NCBI RefSeq assembly: GCF_017573545.1
Contig: NZ_JAGEOK010000006.1
Coordinates: forward strand, 308,838 to 372,837
Length of the DNA: 64,000 nucleotides
Reading direction: 5' to 3'
Source of the DNA: Actinomadura nitritigenes
GTDB taxonomy: Bacteria; Actinomycetota; Actinomycetes; Streptosporangiales; Streptosporangiaceae
Under the pieces are notes generated by a model, which saw only the letters and a program-made list of their open reading frames with translations, was not told where the DNA came from and made no database searches. Shown piece after piece: positions 27,563 through 36,622 of the stretch. The translations under genes and the position numbers were made by a program. Position 1 is the stretch's first letter. The number at the start of each line of letters is the position of its first letter.

Positions 27563-27978
27563 TGTTCCGGACGATGTTCAAGTCGAAGATCCACCGCGCC
27601 ACCGTCACCCAGGCGGACCTGCACTACGTGGGCTCGCTCACCCTCGACCAGGACCTGATGGACGCCGCGGACCTGCTGCCCGGCGAGCAGGTGCACATCG
27701 TGGACATCGACAACGGCGCCCGCCTGGAGACCTACCTGATCGCGGGCGAGCGGGGCTCCGGCGTGATCGGGATCAACGGGGCGGCGGCCCGCCTGGTGCA
27801 GCCGGGCGACCTGGTGATCATCATCGCGTACGCGCAGATGACCGACGCCGAGGCGCGCGAGTTCGAGCCGCGCGTGGTGCACGTCGACCGCTCGAACACC
27901 ATCGTCTCCCTGGGCTCGGACCCCGCCGAGCCGGTCCCCGGCGGCGACGGCGTGCGGGGCGACCTCGTGGCGCGCTGA
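27562..27978 (+). CDS. panD: aspartate 1-decarboxylase proenzyme
   Basis: PanD decarboxylates L-aspartate to beta-alanine for PanC. The 138-residue proenzyme contains the self-cleavage site Gly24-Ser25 in HYVGSLTLD, whose Ser becomes the catalytic pyruvoyl group. The typical [12 protein letters not shown] start and [12 protein letters not shown] segment are present. The C-terminal tail (about residues 118-138) is longer than in E. coli but usual in actinobacteria. The ATG overlaps the panC stop, and a strong terminator follows. Confidence 0.96.
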   Translation: MFRTMFKSKIHRATVTQADLHYVGSLTLDQDLMDAADLLPGEQVHIVDIDNGARLETYLIAGERGSGVIGINGAAARLVQPGDLVIIIAYAQMTDAEAREFEPRVVHVDRSNTIVSLGSDPAEPVPGGDGVRGDLVAR

Positions 27979-27997
27979 GCACGCGGCAGCAGCGGGT

Positions 27998-28041
27998 CAG
28001 GGCGGCCGCGCATCCCCGGGCGGGGGTGCGCGGCCGCCCTG
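27998..28041 (+). terminator. terminator after panD
   Basis: A 20-bp stem with one wobble (27998-28017/28022-28041) and a 4-base loop lies 20 bases past panD. It separates the pan genes from the nad-coaX unit. Confidence 0.85.
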
Positions 28042-28094
28042 CCATCTGGGGTTCCACCCCGAAAGCGGGGGGGCGAGCATCCGAGCTCGGCGGG

Positions 28095-28136
28095 GATAAT
28101 GTCACAATGACGAGAACCGAACCCCGAGGAGGGCTC
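28095..28136 (+). promoter_or_regulatory. nadB promoter and leader
   Basis: GATAAT (28095-28100) is a good -10 element; transcription should start near A28107. That gives a 30-base leader with GAGGAGGG placed for ATG 28137. ATG 28107 would instead be a leaderless start; the well-placed ribosome-binding site favours 28137. Confidence 0.55.
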
Positions 28137-29855
28137 ATGATCCCTTCCGTTCTCGACGCCCCCGCCCCCGGCTGGACGGTCGACGCCGACGTCGTCGTCA
28201 TCGGCTCCGGAGTCGCCGGCCTCGTCGCGGCGCTGCGCTGCCGCCCGCACGGGCGCGTCCTGCTCGTCACCAAGGCGCTGCTCGACGCCGGATCCACCCG
28301 CTGGGCGCAGGGCGGCATCGCCTCCGCGCTCGCCCCCGACGACGACCCCGAGGACCACCTCGCCGACACCCTCACCGCCGGGGTCGGCCTCTGCGACGAG
28401 GCCGCCGTCCGCGTGCTCGTCACCGACGGACCGGACGCCCTCCGCGGGCTCATCGAGCTCGGCGCCGCGTTCGACCGCTCCGCCGACGGCGAGATCGCGC
28501 TGACCCGCGAGGGCGGCCACCACCGCAACCGCATCGCGCACGCCGGCGGCGACGCCACCGGCGCGGAGGTCAGCCGCGCGCTGCTCGCCGCGCTGAAGGA
28601 CTCCGGCGTCGAGGTCATCGAGAACGCCCTGGTCCTCGACCTGCTGAAGGACGCCGCCGGGCGCGCCGCCGGGATCACCCTGCACGTGATGGGCGAGGGC
28701 CAGCCGAACGGCGTCGGCGCGGTCCGCGCCCGCGCCGTCGTGCTCGCCACCGGCGGCCTCGGCCAGGTGTTCTCGGCCACCACCAACCCCGAGGTGTCGA
28801 CCGGCGACGGCGTCGCGCTCGCGCTGCGCGCCGGCGCCGCCGTCACCGACCTGGAGTTCGTCCAGTTCCACCCGACCCCGCTCTGGCTCGGCGAGGGCGC
28901 GCGCGGGCAGCAGCCGCTGATCTCCGAGGCCGTCCGCGGGGAGGGCGCCCACCTGATCGACCACTCGGGCGAGCGGTTCATGGTCGGCCGCCACGAGCTG
29001 GCCGAACTCGCCCCGCGCGACGTCGTCGCGAAGGGGATCACGAACCGGATGCGGGAGACCGGCGAGCCCTGCATGCTGCTGGACGGCCGGCACTTCGGCG
29101 CGGCGATGTGGGAGAAGCGGTTCCCGACCATCCTGGCCGTGTGCCGGCACCACGGCATCGACCCCGTGACCGAGCCGATCCCGATCGCCCCCGCCGCCCA
29201 CTACTCCAGCGGCGGCGTCCGCACGGACCTGTACGGGCGCACGTCCGTGCCCGGTCTGTACGCGTGCGGCGAGGTCGCCTGCACGGGCGTGCACGGCGCG
29301 AACCGGCTGGCGTCCAACTCCCTTCTCGAAGGGCTGGTCTTCGCCGCCCGCATCGCCATCGCCCTCACCGACGACCTGGCCGCCGCCGACTTCGCCGGCC
29401 CCGTCGAGCCATCCGCCCCGGCCACCTCGCCCGACACGGTGACCTCGCCCGGCGCGGCGGTGCCGGCCGGGCGCGATGGGGCGGGGGCGCCGGGCGTGGC
29501 TCGGGTCGGAGGGCTGGTCGACCCGGCGGCGCGGAACGAGATCCAGCGGATCATGACCTCGCACGCCGGGGTGCTGCGGGGCGCCGAAGGGCTCGACACG
29601 GCGGCGCGGGAGCTGGCCGCGCTCCCGCACGGCGCCGCGGAGCCCGGGGTGGAGGCGTGGGAGGCCACGAACCTGCACACCGTGGCGTCCGCCATCGTCG
29701 CCGCCGCCCGGCTGCGCAAGGAGACGCGCGGCAGCCACTGGCGGCAGGACTTCCCGGAACGGTCCGACGCGGGCTGGCGCGGGCATCTGGTCACGCGGCT
29801 GGCGGGGAACGTCCTGACGACGGCATACGAACCTCTGGAAGGGGACGACCAGTGA
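28137..29855 (+). CDS. nadB: L-aspartate oxidase
   Basis: NadB oxidises aspartate to iminoaspartate, the first step of de novo NAD synthesis. The 572-residue flavoprotein has the FAD-binding VVVIGSGVAGLVAAL, the TRWAQGGIA loop, DLEFVQFHPT with the catalytic region, AAHYSSGGV (flavin/dicarboxylate contact) and GANRLASNSLLEGLVFA. A Pro/Ala-rich linker around residues 425-460 (before VGGLVDPAARNEIQ) is longer than in E. coli. The stop overlaps the nadC start (GTGA). No nadA lies in the window. Confidence 0.95.
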   Translation: MIPSVLDAPAPGWTVDADVVVIGSGVAGLVAALRCRPHGRVLLVTKALLDAGSTRWAQGGIASALAPDDDPEDHLADTLTAGVGLCDEAAVRVLVTDGPDALRGLIELGAAFDRSADGEIALTREGGHHRNRIAHAGGDATGAEVSRALLAALKDSGVEVIENALVLDLLKDAAGRAAGITLHVMGEGQPNGVGAVRARAVVLATGGLGQVFSATTNPEVSTGDGVALALRAGAAVTDLEFVQFHPTPLWLGEGARGQQPLISEAVRGEGAHLIDHSGERFMVGRHELAELAPRDVVAKGITNRMRETGEPCMLLDGRHFGAAMWEKRFPTILAVCRHHGIDPVTEPIPIAPAAHYSSGGVRTDLYGRTSVPGLYACGEVACTGVHGANRLASNSLLEGLVFAARIAIALTDDLAAADFAGPVEPSAPATSPDTVTSPGAAVPAGRDGAGAPGVARVGGLVDPAARNEIQRIMTSHAGVLRGAEGLDTAARELAALPHGAAEPGVEAWEATNLHTVASAIVAAARLRKETRGSHWRQDFPERSDAGWRGHLVTRLAGNVLTTAYEPLEGDDQ

Positions 29856-30709
29856 CACCCGAACTCTCGCAGAAGCTCAAGGACGCCGGGCTCGATCCAC
29901 AGGCTGTGGAAAACCTCGTCCGGACGGCCCTGGAGGAGGACGGCCCCGTCGATGTGACCAGCGAGCCGATCTTCGCACCGGACGCGACCTCGACCGGGGA
30001 CTTCCGGGCCCGGGAGGCGGGCGTCGTCGCCGGGATCCCCGTGGCCGCGGTCGTGTTCGAGCTGCTGGACGTCGCGTACGAGGCGAAGGCCGCGGACGGC
30101 GACCGGGTCGTCCCCGGACAGGTGCTGATCTCGGTCGAGGGCCCCACCCGGGCCGTGCTGCGCGCGGAGCGGACGGCGCTGAACCTGCTCACGCACCTGT
30201 CCGGGATCGCGACCGCCGCGCGCCGCTGGACGGACGCGATGGAGGGCACCAAGGCCAGGGTCCGCGACACCCGCAAGACGCTGCCGGGCCTGCGCGCGCT
30301 CCAGAAGTACGCCGTGGCCTGCGGCGGCGGCGTCAACCACCGGATGGGCCTGCACGACTCCGCGCTGATCAAGGACAACCACGTCGCGGCGGCCGGGAGC
30401 GTCACCAAGGCCTACGAGGCGATCCGCGCGGTGTACCCGTCGCTGCACGTCCAGGTCGAGTGCGACACCCTCGAGCAGGTCGAAGAGGCGCTCGCGGTGG
30501 GCGCGAAGAGCATCCTGCTCGACAACATGACCGACGCGGAGATGGCCGAGGCGGTGCGGATCGTCGCGGGCCGGGCGGAGCTGGAGGCGAGCGGTGGGCT
30601 TACCCTGGAGCGGGCCCGAGACGTCGCCGTGACCGGGGTGGACTACCTTGCCGTCGGTGCGCTGACGCACTCGGCGCGCGTGTTCGACATCGGCCTTGAC
30701 TTCTCCTGA
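29852..30709 (+). CDS. nadC: nicotinate-nucleotide diphosphorylase (quinolinate phosphoribosyltransferase)
   Basis: NadC condenses quinolinate with PRPP, releasing CO2, to give nicotinate mononucleotide. The 285-residue protein shows ERTALNLLTHLSGIAT, DTRKTLPGLRALQKYAV, GGGVNHRMGLHD and the KDNH motif, then a C-terminal barrel half with LEASGGLTLERARDVA and GVDYLAVGALTHS. GTG 29852 overlaps the nadB stop. coaX starts 14 bp after the stop, so NAD and CoA genes share a transcript. Confidence 0.96.
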   Translation: MTPELSQKLKDAGLDPQAVENLVRTALEEDGPVDVTSEPIFAPDATSTGDFRAREAGVVAGIPVAAVVFELLDVAYEAKAADGDRVVPGQVLISVEGPTRAVLRAERTALNLLTHLSGIATAARRWTDAMEGTKARVRDTRKTLPGLRALQKYAVACGGGVNHRMGLHDSALIKDNHVAAAGSVTKAYEAIRAVYPSLHVQVECDTLEQVEEALAVGAKSILLDNMTDAEMAEAVRIVAGRAELEASGGLTLERARDVAVTGVDYLAVGALTHSARVFDIGLDFS

Positions 30710-30723
30710 CCAGCGGGGACCGG

Positions 30724-31506
30724 ATGCTGCTCACCATCGACGTCGGTAACACCCACACCGTCCTCGGGCTGTTCGAGGGCGAGGAGGTCATCGAGCACTG
30801 GAGGATCAACACCGATCCGCGGCGCACCGCCGACGAGATCGCGGTGGTCCTGCAGGGCCTGGTCCAGCAGAGCCCGCTGCTGGCCGAGACCGACATCAGC
30901 GGCATCGCGCTGTGCTCCACGGTCCCGTCCGTCCTGCACGAGATGCGGGAGATGTGCCGCCGCTACTACGGCGACGTGCCGGCGGTGATCGTGGAGCCCG
31001 GCGTCAAGACCGGCGTCCCCGTCCGGATGGACAACCCCAAGGAGGTCGGGGCCGACCGCATCGTGAACGCGCTGGCCGCCGTGCACACGCACGGCGGCCC
31101 CGCGATCGTGGTCGACTTCGGCACCGCGACGACGTTCGACGCCGTCTCGGCGAAGGGCGAGTACGTCGGCGGCGCCATCGCCCCCGGCATCGAGATCTCG
31201 ATCGACGCGCTGTCGTCGCGCGGCGCGCAGCTGCACAAGATCGAGCTGGTCCGGCCGCGCAGCGTGATCGCGAAGAACACGGTGGAGGCGCTGCAGTCCG
31301 GGATCATCTTCGGGTTCGCCGGGCAGGTGGACGGGATCGTCGAGCGGATGTCGGAGGAGCTGGTCGACGAGCCCGACGAGGTGACCGTGATCGCGACCGG
31401 CGGCCTCGCGCCGCTGGTGCTGGAGGAGTCCCGCAGCATCGACGTGTTCGAGCCGTGGCTCACGCTGATCGGGCTGCGGCTCATCTACCAGCGGAACACT
31501 CCCTGA
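30724..31506 (+). CDS. coaX: type III pantothenate kinase
   Basis: CoaX phosphorylates pantothenate, the first committed step to CoA; it is insensitive to CoA feedback and needs a monovalent cation. The 260-residue ASKHA-fold protein has DVGNTHTVLGLF (phosphate 1), NPKEVGADRIVNALAA, VVDFGTATTFDAVS (phosphate 2) and GGAIAPGIEIS. GACCGG precedes ATG 30724. Its last 26 bp overlap the converging MFS gene, which ends inside it. Confidence 0.95.
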   Translation: MLLTIDVGNTHTVLGLFEGEEVIEHWRINTDPRRTADEIAVVLQGLVQQSPLLAETDISGIALCSTVPSVLHEMREMCRRYYGDVPAVIVEPGVKTGVPVRMDNPKEVGADRIVNALAAVHTHGGPAIVVDFGTATTFDAVSAKGEYVGGAIAPGIEISIDALSSRGAQLHKIELVRPRSVIAKNTVEALQSGIIFGFAGQVDGIVERMSEELVDEPDEVTVIATGGLAPLVLEESRSIDVFEPWLTLIGLRLIYQRNTP

Positions 31507-32758
31507 CCTCCGGGACGTCGCGGACCGGGCCCCGCGCGGCGGGCGCCCGGCCGGGGACGCGCGTCTGCCGGGAGACGTAGGCGAGGCACGCGGCCGCCAG
31601 CGCCGCCATGGCGGTGAGGAGCGCGCCGAGCGGGACCGCCTTGGCCAGGACGGTCAGCAGCAGCGGCGCGAACATCCCCGCGTACACCAGGGCGTAGGCG
31701 ACGGCGGTGAGCCCCGCGAGTTCGCGGGGCGAGGCGATCCGGGCGACCTCGCCGAGGCCGTAGGTCAGCACGAACCCGTACCCGGCGCCGAGCGCGACCG
31801 CCGCCACCGCGTTGAGCTCGGGCAGGCCGGTGGCGACGGTCAGCGCGGCGAGCAGCAGCCCGCCGATGATCGTGCCGAGGCCGGCGTGGGCGACGAGCCG
31901 CGGGTGCCGCCCCTCCAGCCGCCGGGCGACGGGCTGCGCCGCCATGCCGGACGCGAGGGTGAGCGCGGTGATGGCGCCCGCGTAGGCGATCGGCAGGTGG
32001 TGGACGGGGACGATCGCGGGCAGCAGCGCGAAGGCGCTGACCGGCGCGGCGAACGTCCAGATGGCGACCGGCGCGATCGTCCGGCGGAAGGCGGGATTGC
32101 GAACGCCCGACAACCCGGACCGTTCCCGTCCGGACGTGGCGGGCCCGCCGTCAGGGCTCTCCTCTGAGGTGACCATGTGTGCGCGCGGGACGTGGGTCTC
32201 CGGCACGCGGAACGCGGGCGGCACCGTCAGCAGCATGATCAGCAGGTGCGGAAGGTACGCGGTGACCAGCGGATGCGGCGCCCACTGGGCGACCAGCGCG
32301 GACACCAGCGGACCCGCGCCGAAGCCCGCCGAGACGGCGAGCGCCGTCATCCGGGTCCCGGAGACGGGCGTCAGCTCCTTCACCCACGCCGTGCCCGCGG
32401 CGAGGACGGCCCCGGTCACGACCCCCGCGAGCAGGCGGCCCGCGTACAGCAGCGGCGGCGCCGCGACCCCCGCCATCAGCACCAGCGTGACCAGGGCGGA
32501 CAGGCACGCGAACGGCAGCGCGATCCGGCGCCTGCCGTACCGGTCGGACGCCGGCCCGCCGAGGACGAGGCCCGGCACGAGACCGAGCGCGTACACGCCG
32601 AACATGGCCTGCGCGCCGCCGTCGCCGAGATGCAGCCGGTCGGTGTAGAGCCCGAGCAGCGACGCGAACTGGTTGGCGCCCCAGCCGACCCCGAACATGA
32701 TCGAAGCGACCGGGAGCCAGCGGGCGGTACCGGACGGAAGGGACGGATCGCTGGTCAT
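31481..32758 (-). CDS. MFS transporter
   Basis: This 425-residue protein has twelve predicted membrane helices in two six-helix halves, with a cytoplasmic loop around residues 195-220. The loop 2-3 motif GGPASDRYGRRR matches the MFS signature (GxxxDRxGRR). It converges on coaX with a 26-bp overlap and diverges from a LysR gene 84 bp away, the usual arrangement of a LysR-controlled exporter. The substrate is unknown. The pair interrupts the coaX-lysS order normal in relatives. Confidence 0.9.
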   Translation of the reverse strand: MTSDPSLPSGTARWLPVASIMFGVGWGANQFASLLGLYTDRLHLGDGGAQAMFGVYALGLVPGLVLGGPASDRYGRRRIALPFACLSALVTLVLMAGVAAPPLLYAGRLLAGVVTGAVLAAGTAWVKELTPVSGTRMTALAVSAGFGAGPLVSALVAQWAPHPLVTAYLPHLLIMLLTVPPAFRVPETHVPRAHMVTSEESPDGGPATSGRERSGLSGVRNPAFRRTIAPVAIWTFAAPVSAFALLPAIVPVHHLPIAYAGAITALTLASGMAAQPVARRLEGRHPRLVAHAGLGTIIGGLLLAALTVATGLPELNAVAAVALGAGYGFVLTYGLGEVARIASPRELAGLTAVAYALVYAGMFAPLLLTVLAKAVPLGALLTAMAALAAACLAYVSRQTRVPGRAPAARGPVRDVPEVRECSAGR

Positions 32759-32842
32759 GATCCCTGTCTAGAACGTCCCGGGCCGTCCGCCTCCGCCGCT
32801 TCGCGATTCGTGAACGGCCCGCCGCCGGTTACCGTGACGAGC

Positions 32843-33808
32843 ATGGAACTGCGTGAGCTGGCCTCCTTCCTCGCGGTCGTCGAGGAAGGGCAGTTCGCGC
32901 GGGCCGCGGCCCGGCTGTTCCTGTCGCCGCCCGCGGTCACCGCGCACGTCCAGCGGCTCGAACGGGACCTCGGCGTCCGGCTGCTGGAACGCTCCCCGCT
33001 GCGGCTCACCGAGGCGGGGCGGCGGTTCGTCCCGCACGCCCGGGCCGCCCTCGCGGCCGTGGACGCCGCCGCCGGCGCGGTCGCCGACCTGCGCGGCGAG
33101 GACGGCGGGGCCTTCCGCGTCGGCGTGATGGGGCACGGCTCCGCCGAGCTCACGCCCGCGATCGTCCGCGCGTTCCGGCAGGCCCGGCCGGGCATCCGGC
33201 TGACGATCATGCCGCTGGACTTCACCGAGCACGTCTCCGCGCTGGTCGAGCGGAAGGTGGACGTCGCGTTCGTGCGCCCGGCGCCCGACGACGACCGGAT
33301 CGTCAGCGACGTGCTGACCACCGAGCCGCGGATCGTCGGGGTCCCCGCCGAAGGCCCCGCCGCGGAGGCCGGCGCGCTGCACCTCGCCGACGTCCTCGAC
33401 CTGCCGATCGTCGCCGTGCCCGACATCACGCCGAGCGTGTTCACCGACTACCTGTACTTCACCCCGGCGGTGAACGGCGAGCGCGGACGGCGGGGCCCGG
33501 ACGTCGCCCGCCACCCGCAGGACGTGATGCTCAGCATCGCCGCAGGACGCACCGTCGGGTCGGCCCTGCGGTCGTTCGCCCGCTACTACGCATGGCCGGG
33601 CGTCCGGTACGTCCCGATCCTGGACGCGCCGTGGGACAGCAGTGTCCTCGCGACCCGCCGCGACGACCCGGACCCGCGCGTCGCCGCGTTCCGCGCGATC
33701 GCCGCCGCCCTGGCCCGCGACCTCGGTCCCCTCGTCTCGGCCGGGCCGGGCGATCATCCCGAACTCGTTCGCGGGGCGTCCGCTGGGCTGGATAGCCTTG
33801 AGCCGTGA
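32843..33808 (+). CDS. LysR-family transcriptional regulator
   Basis: This 321-residue protein has the N-terminal winged helix MELRELASFLAVVEEGQFARAAARLFLSPPAVTAHVQRLERDLG and a two-lobed effector domain from about residue 90. TACCGT (32830-32835) ends seven bases before ATG 32843, so the mRNA is probably leaderless. It is divergent from the MFS transporter, its likely target. The stop codon overlaps the lysS GTG, an unusual junction with an essential tRNA-synthetase gene. Confidence 0.92.
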   Translation: MELRELASFLAVVEEGQFARAAARLFLSPPAVTAHVQRLERDLGVRLLERSPLRLTEAGRRFVPHARAALAAVDAAAGAVADLRGEDGGAFRVGVMGHGSAELTPAIVRAFRQARPGIRLTIMPLDFTEHVSALVERKVDVAFVRPAPDDDRIVSDVLTTEPRIVGVPAEGPAAEAGALHLADVLDLPIVAVPDITPSVFTDYLYFTPAVNGERGRRGPDVARHPQDVMLSIAAGRTVGSALRSFARYYAWPGVRYVPILDAPWDSSVLATRRDDPDPRVAAFRAIAAALARDLGPLVSAGPGDHPELVRGASAGLDSLEP

Positions 33809-35295
33809 GTGACGAGACCCTCGATGACCTTCCGGAGCAGATGCGCGTCCGCCGGGAGAAGCTCGACCGCCTGCGCGAGGCCGGCGTCGACCCCTACCCG
33901 GTGACCTTCCCGCGCACGGCGACGATCGCCGAGATCCGGGAGAAACACCCGGACCTGGAGCCGGGCACCGAGACGGGCGAGAAGGTCGGCGTCACCGGTC
34001 GCGTCATGCTGGTCCGCAACACCGGCAAGCTGTGCTTCGCGACGATCCGGGACGGCTCCGGCGACATCCAGATCATGCTGTCGCTCGCGAAGGTCGGGCA
34101 GGAGCGGCTCGACTTCTGGAAGCGCGAGGTGGACCTCGGCGACCACGTCGGCGTCGAGGGCGAGGTGATCACCTCCAAGCGCGGCGAGCTGTCCGTCATG
34201 GCGGACCGCTTCGCGATCACCTCCAAGTGCCTGCGGCCGCTGCCGGAGAAGCACGCCGGCCTCACCGACCCCGAGGCCCGGGTGCGGCAGCGCTACGTCG
34301 ACCTGATCGTCAACGACGAGGCCCGGAAGATGGCGCGGATCCGCAGCGCCACCGTGCGCGCCGTCCGCGACTTCTGGCACGAGGAGGGGTACCTCGAGGT
34401 CGAGACCCCGATGCTGCAGCCGATCCACGGCGGGGCGGCGGCGCGTCCGTTCAAGACGCACATCAACGCCTACGACATGGACCTGTACCTGCGGATCGCG
34501 ATCGAGCTGTACCTGAAGCGGCTCGTCGTCGGCGGCATCGAGAAGGTCTTCGAGATCAACCGGAACTTCCGGAACGAGGGCGCCGACTCGACCCACAACC
34601 CCGAGTTCACCATGATCGAGGCGTACGGGACGTACCTCGACTACAACGACATGGCCGACCTGACCCAGCGGATGTACCAGAAGGCGGTCGTCGCCGCCCT
34701 CGGCACGTCCGTGGTCGTCCACGACGGCGTCGAGATCGACCTCGGCCTGCCCGAATGGCCGCGGATCACCCTGTACGGGTCGGTGTCGGAGGCGCTCGGC
34801 GAGGAGATCACCCCGCACACGCCGATCGAGACCGTCCGCAAGCTCGCCGACGCCCGCGGCATCACCTGGGACCCCAAGTGGGGTCAGGGCAAGCTCGTCC
34901 AGGAGATCTTCGAGGAGCTGATCGAGCACACCCTCGTCCAGCCGACGTTCGTCATGGACTACCCGGTGGAGACCTCGCCGTTGACCCGCCAGCACCGGCG
35001 CGAGCCGCTGCTGACCGAGAAGTGGGACCTCATCGGGTTCGGCACCGAGCTCGGCACCGCCTACTCCGAGCTGGTCGACCCGGTCGAGCAGCGGCGCCGG
35101 CTCACCGAGCAGTCGCTGCTGGCGGCGGGCGGCGACCCCGAGGCGATGCAGCTGGACGAGGACTTCCTGCGCGCGCTGGAGTACGCGATGCCGCCGACCG
35201 GCGGGATGGGCGCCGGCATCGACCGGATGATCATGGCGTTCACCGGCAAGGGCATCCGCGACACGATCCTGTTCCCGCTGGTCAAGCCGGAGTAG
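33805..35295 (+). CDS. lysS: lysyl-tRNA synthetase, class II
   Basis: LysS charges tRNA-Lys. The 496-residue protein has an N-terminal OB-fold anticodon-binding domain (VTGRVMLVRNTGKLCFATIRD), class II motif 1 (FWHEEGYLEVETPMLQPIHGGAAARPF), motif 2 (FEINRNFRNEGADSTHNPEFTMIE) and motif 3 (GGMGAGIDRMIM). TAGCCT (33793-33798), inside the LysR gene, ends six bases before GTG 33805, so lysS likely has its own leaderless promoter despite the overlap. Confidence 0.96.
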   Translation: MSDETLDDLPEQMRVRREKLDRLREAGVDPYPVTFPRTATIAEIREKHPDLEPGTETGEKVGVTGRVMLVRNTGKLCFATIRDGSGDIQIMLSLAKVGQERLDFWKREVDLGDHVGVEGEVITSKRGELSVMADRFAITSKCLRPLPEKHAGLTDPEARVRQRYVDLIVNDEARKMARIRSATVRAVRDFWHEEGYLEVETPMLQPIHGGAAARPFKTHINAYDMDLYLRIAIELYLKRLVVGGIEKVFEINRNFRNEGADSTHNPEFTMIEAYGTYLDYNDMADLTQRMYQKAVVAALGTSVVVHDGVEIDLGLPEWPRITLYGSVSEALGEEITPHTPIETVRKLADARGITWDPKWGQGKLVQEIFEELIEHTLVQPTFVMDYPVETSPLTRQHRREPLLTEKWDLIGFGTELGTAYSELVDPVEQRRRLTEQSLLAAGGDPEAMQLDEDFLRALEYAMPPTGGMGAGIDRMIMAFTGKGIRDTILFPLVKPE

Positions 35296-35317
35296 CACGC
35301 GGGGAGCGGCCTGCCGG

Positions 35318-36577
35318 TCACCCGATCCGGACCGGCAGGTCGCGCAACCCCCGCAGGACGAGGTTGTCGCGGTACGCGAGGTCGCCGTCGCCGGCGGCGA
35401 GGGCCACGTCGCGCTCGAACAGCTTCTTCAGCGCGATCTGCCCTTCAAGGCGGGCCAGCGGCGCGCCGAGGCAGAAGTGGATCCCGTGCCCGAACGACAG
35501 GTGGCGCGGCGCGTCCCGTCCCTCGGAGTAGCGCAGCAGGTCGAGGCGGTCCGGGTCGGTGAACACCGACGGGTCGCGGTTCGCGGCGCCCGTCAGCAGC
35601 AGGACGAGCCGCCCCCGCTCGATCGGGGTGCCGCCCAGCTCGACGTCCTCCAGCGCGGCCCGCAGCGTCAGCTGGACGGGCGGGTCGTAGCGGAGGAGCT
35701 CCTCCACGGCCGCCGCGACGTTCCCCGGACGCTCCCGGAACAGCGCGAGCTGCTCCGGATGCCGAAGCAGCGCCAGCGCCCCGTTCCCCACCAGGTTGAC
35801 CGTCGTCTCGTGACCCGCCACGAGCAGCAGCACGCACGTCGCGAGCAGCTCCTCCTCCGACAGGACGTCGCCGCCGTCCGAGACGCCCACCAGCGCGCTC
35901 AGCAGGTCGTCGCGCGGGTCCGCGCGGCGCTCGGCGGCCAGCTCGCGGAAGTAGGCGGCGAACTCCGCGCGCGCCTCGTCGCGCAGCGCGATCTCCGCCT
36001 CGGGCAGCAGGAAGTCGGGGTCGAGACCGCGGGCCAGGGCGTCCGACCAGCCCTTGAACAGGTCGCGGTCGCGCGGCGGCACGCCCAGCATCTCGCTGAT
36101 CACGATGACGGGCAGCGGGTACGCCAGCGCGGCGATCAGGTCGACCTCGCCGGACGCCGCGTCGAGCAGCTCGTCCACCAGTTCCTCGACGCGCGGCCGC
36201 AGCCGTTCGACCAGCCGCGGCGTGAACGCCTTGCTGACGAGCCGGCGCAGCCGCGTATGGTCCGGAGGGTCCATCGTGAGGAACGACCGGTTCCGCTGCG
36301 GCGCGTCCCGCCACAGGCCGCCGTTCTCGGGCCGGTGCCCGAACCGCGGGTCACGCAACGCCGCCTCGCACAGCTCGTAGGAGGTGCTGACCCACAGGCC
36401 GACCGCCGTCCGCTGCAGGCTCCCGCCCGCCGCGAGCCCCCGGTAGTGCGCGTAGGGGTCGGCGCGGAAGGCGGGGTCCGACGGGTCGAACCCGAGGATC
36501 GCCGCCGCCTCCACGTCCTGCGCGGCCTGTTCCCTGGTGTCCTCCATAGGCCAAGTCACGCGGATCTGAGACGGCAT
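35318..36577 (-). CDS. cytochrome P450
   Basis: This 419-residue P450 (409 if starting at MEDTRE, 36547) has the I-helix AGHETT, K-helix ELLR and the heme loop LSFGHGIHFCLGAPLARLEG. The FLTMDPPDHTRLRRLVSKAF block is typical of actinomycete P450s of the CYP105/107 groups. It lies 45 bp downstream of a LacI gene on the same strand and may be cotranscribed with it. No redox partner is adjacent. It differs clearly from the P450 at 15.3 kb, so the two are not a recent duplication. Confidence 0.92.
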   Translation of the reverse strand: MPSQIRVTWPMEDTREQAAQDVEAAAILGFDPSDPAFRADPYAHYRGLAAGGSLQRTAVGLWVSTSYELCEAALRDPRFGHRPENGGLWRDAPQRNRSFLTMDPPDHTRLRRLVSKAFTPRLVERLRPRVEELVDELLDAASGEVDLIAALAYPLPVIVISEMLGVPPRDRDLFKGWSDALARGLDPDFLLPEAEIALRDEARAEFAAYFRELAAERRADPRDDLLSALVGVSDGGDVLSEEELLATCVLLLVAGHETTVNLVGNGALALLRHPEQLALFRERPGNVAAAVEELLRYDPPVQLTLRAALEDVELGGTPIERGRLVLLLTGAANRDPSVFTDPDRLDLLRYSEGRDAPRHLSFGHGIHFCLGAPLARLEGQIALKKLFERDVALAAGDGDLAYRDNLVLRGLRDLPVRIG

Positions 36578-36622
36578 GTCAATAGCGGTGGGGAGCGAGT
36601 GACGGAGATCGGCGGCGCGGGG

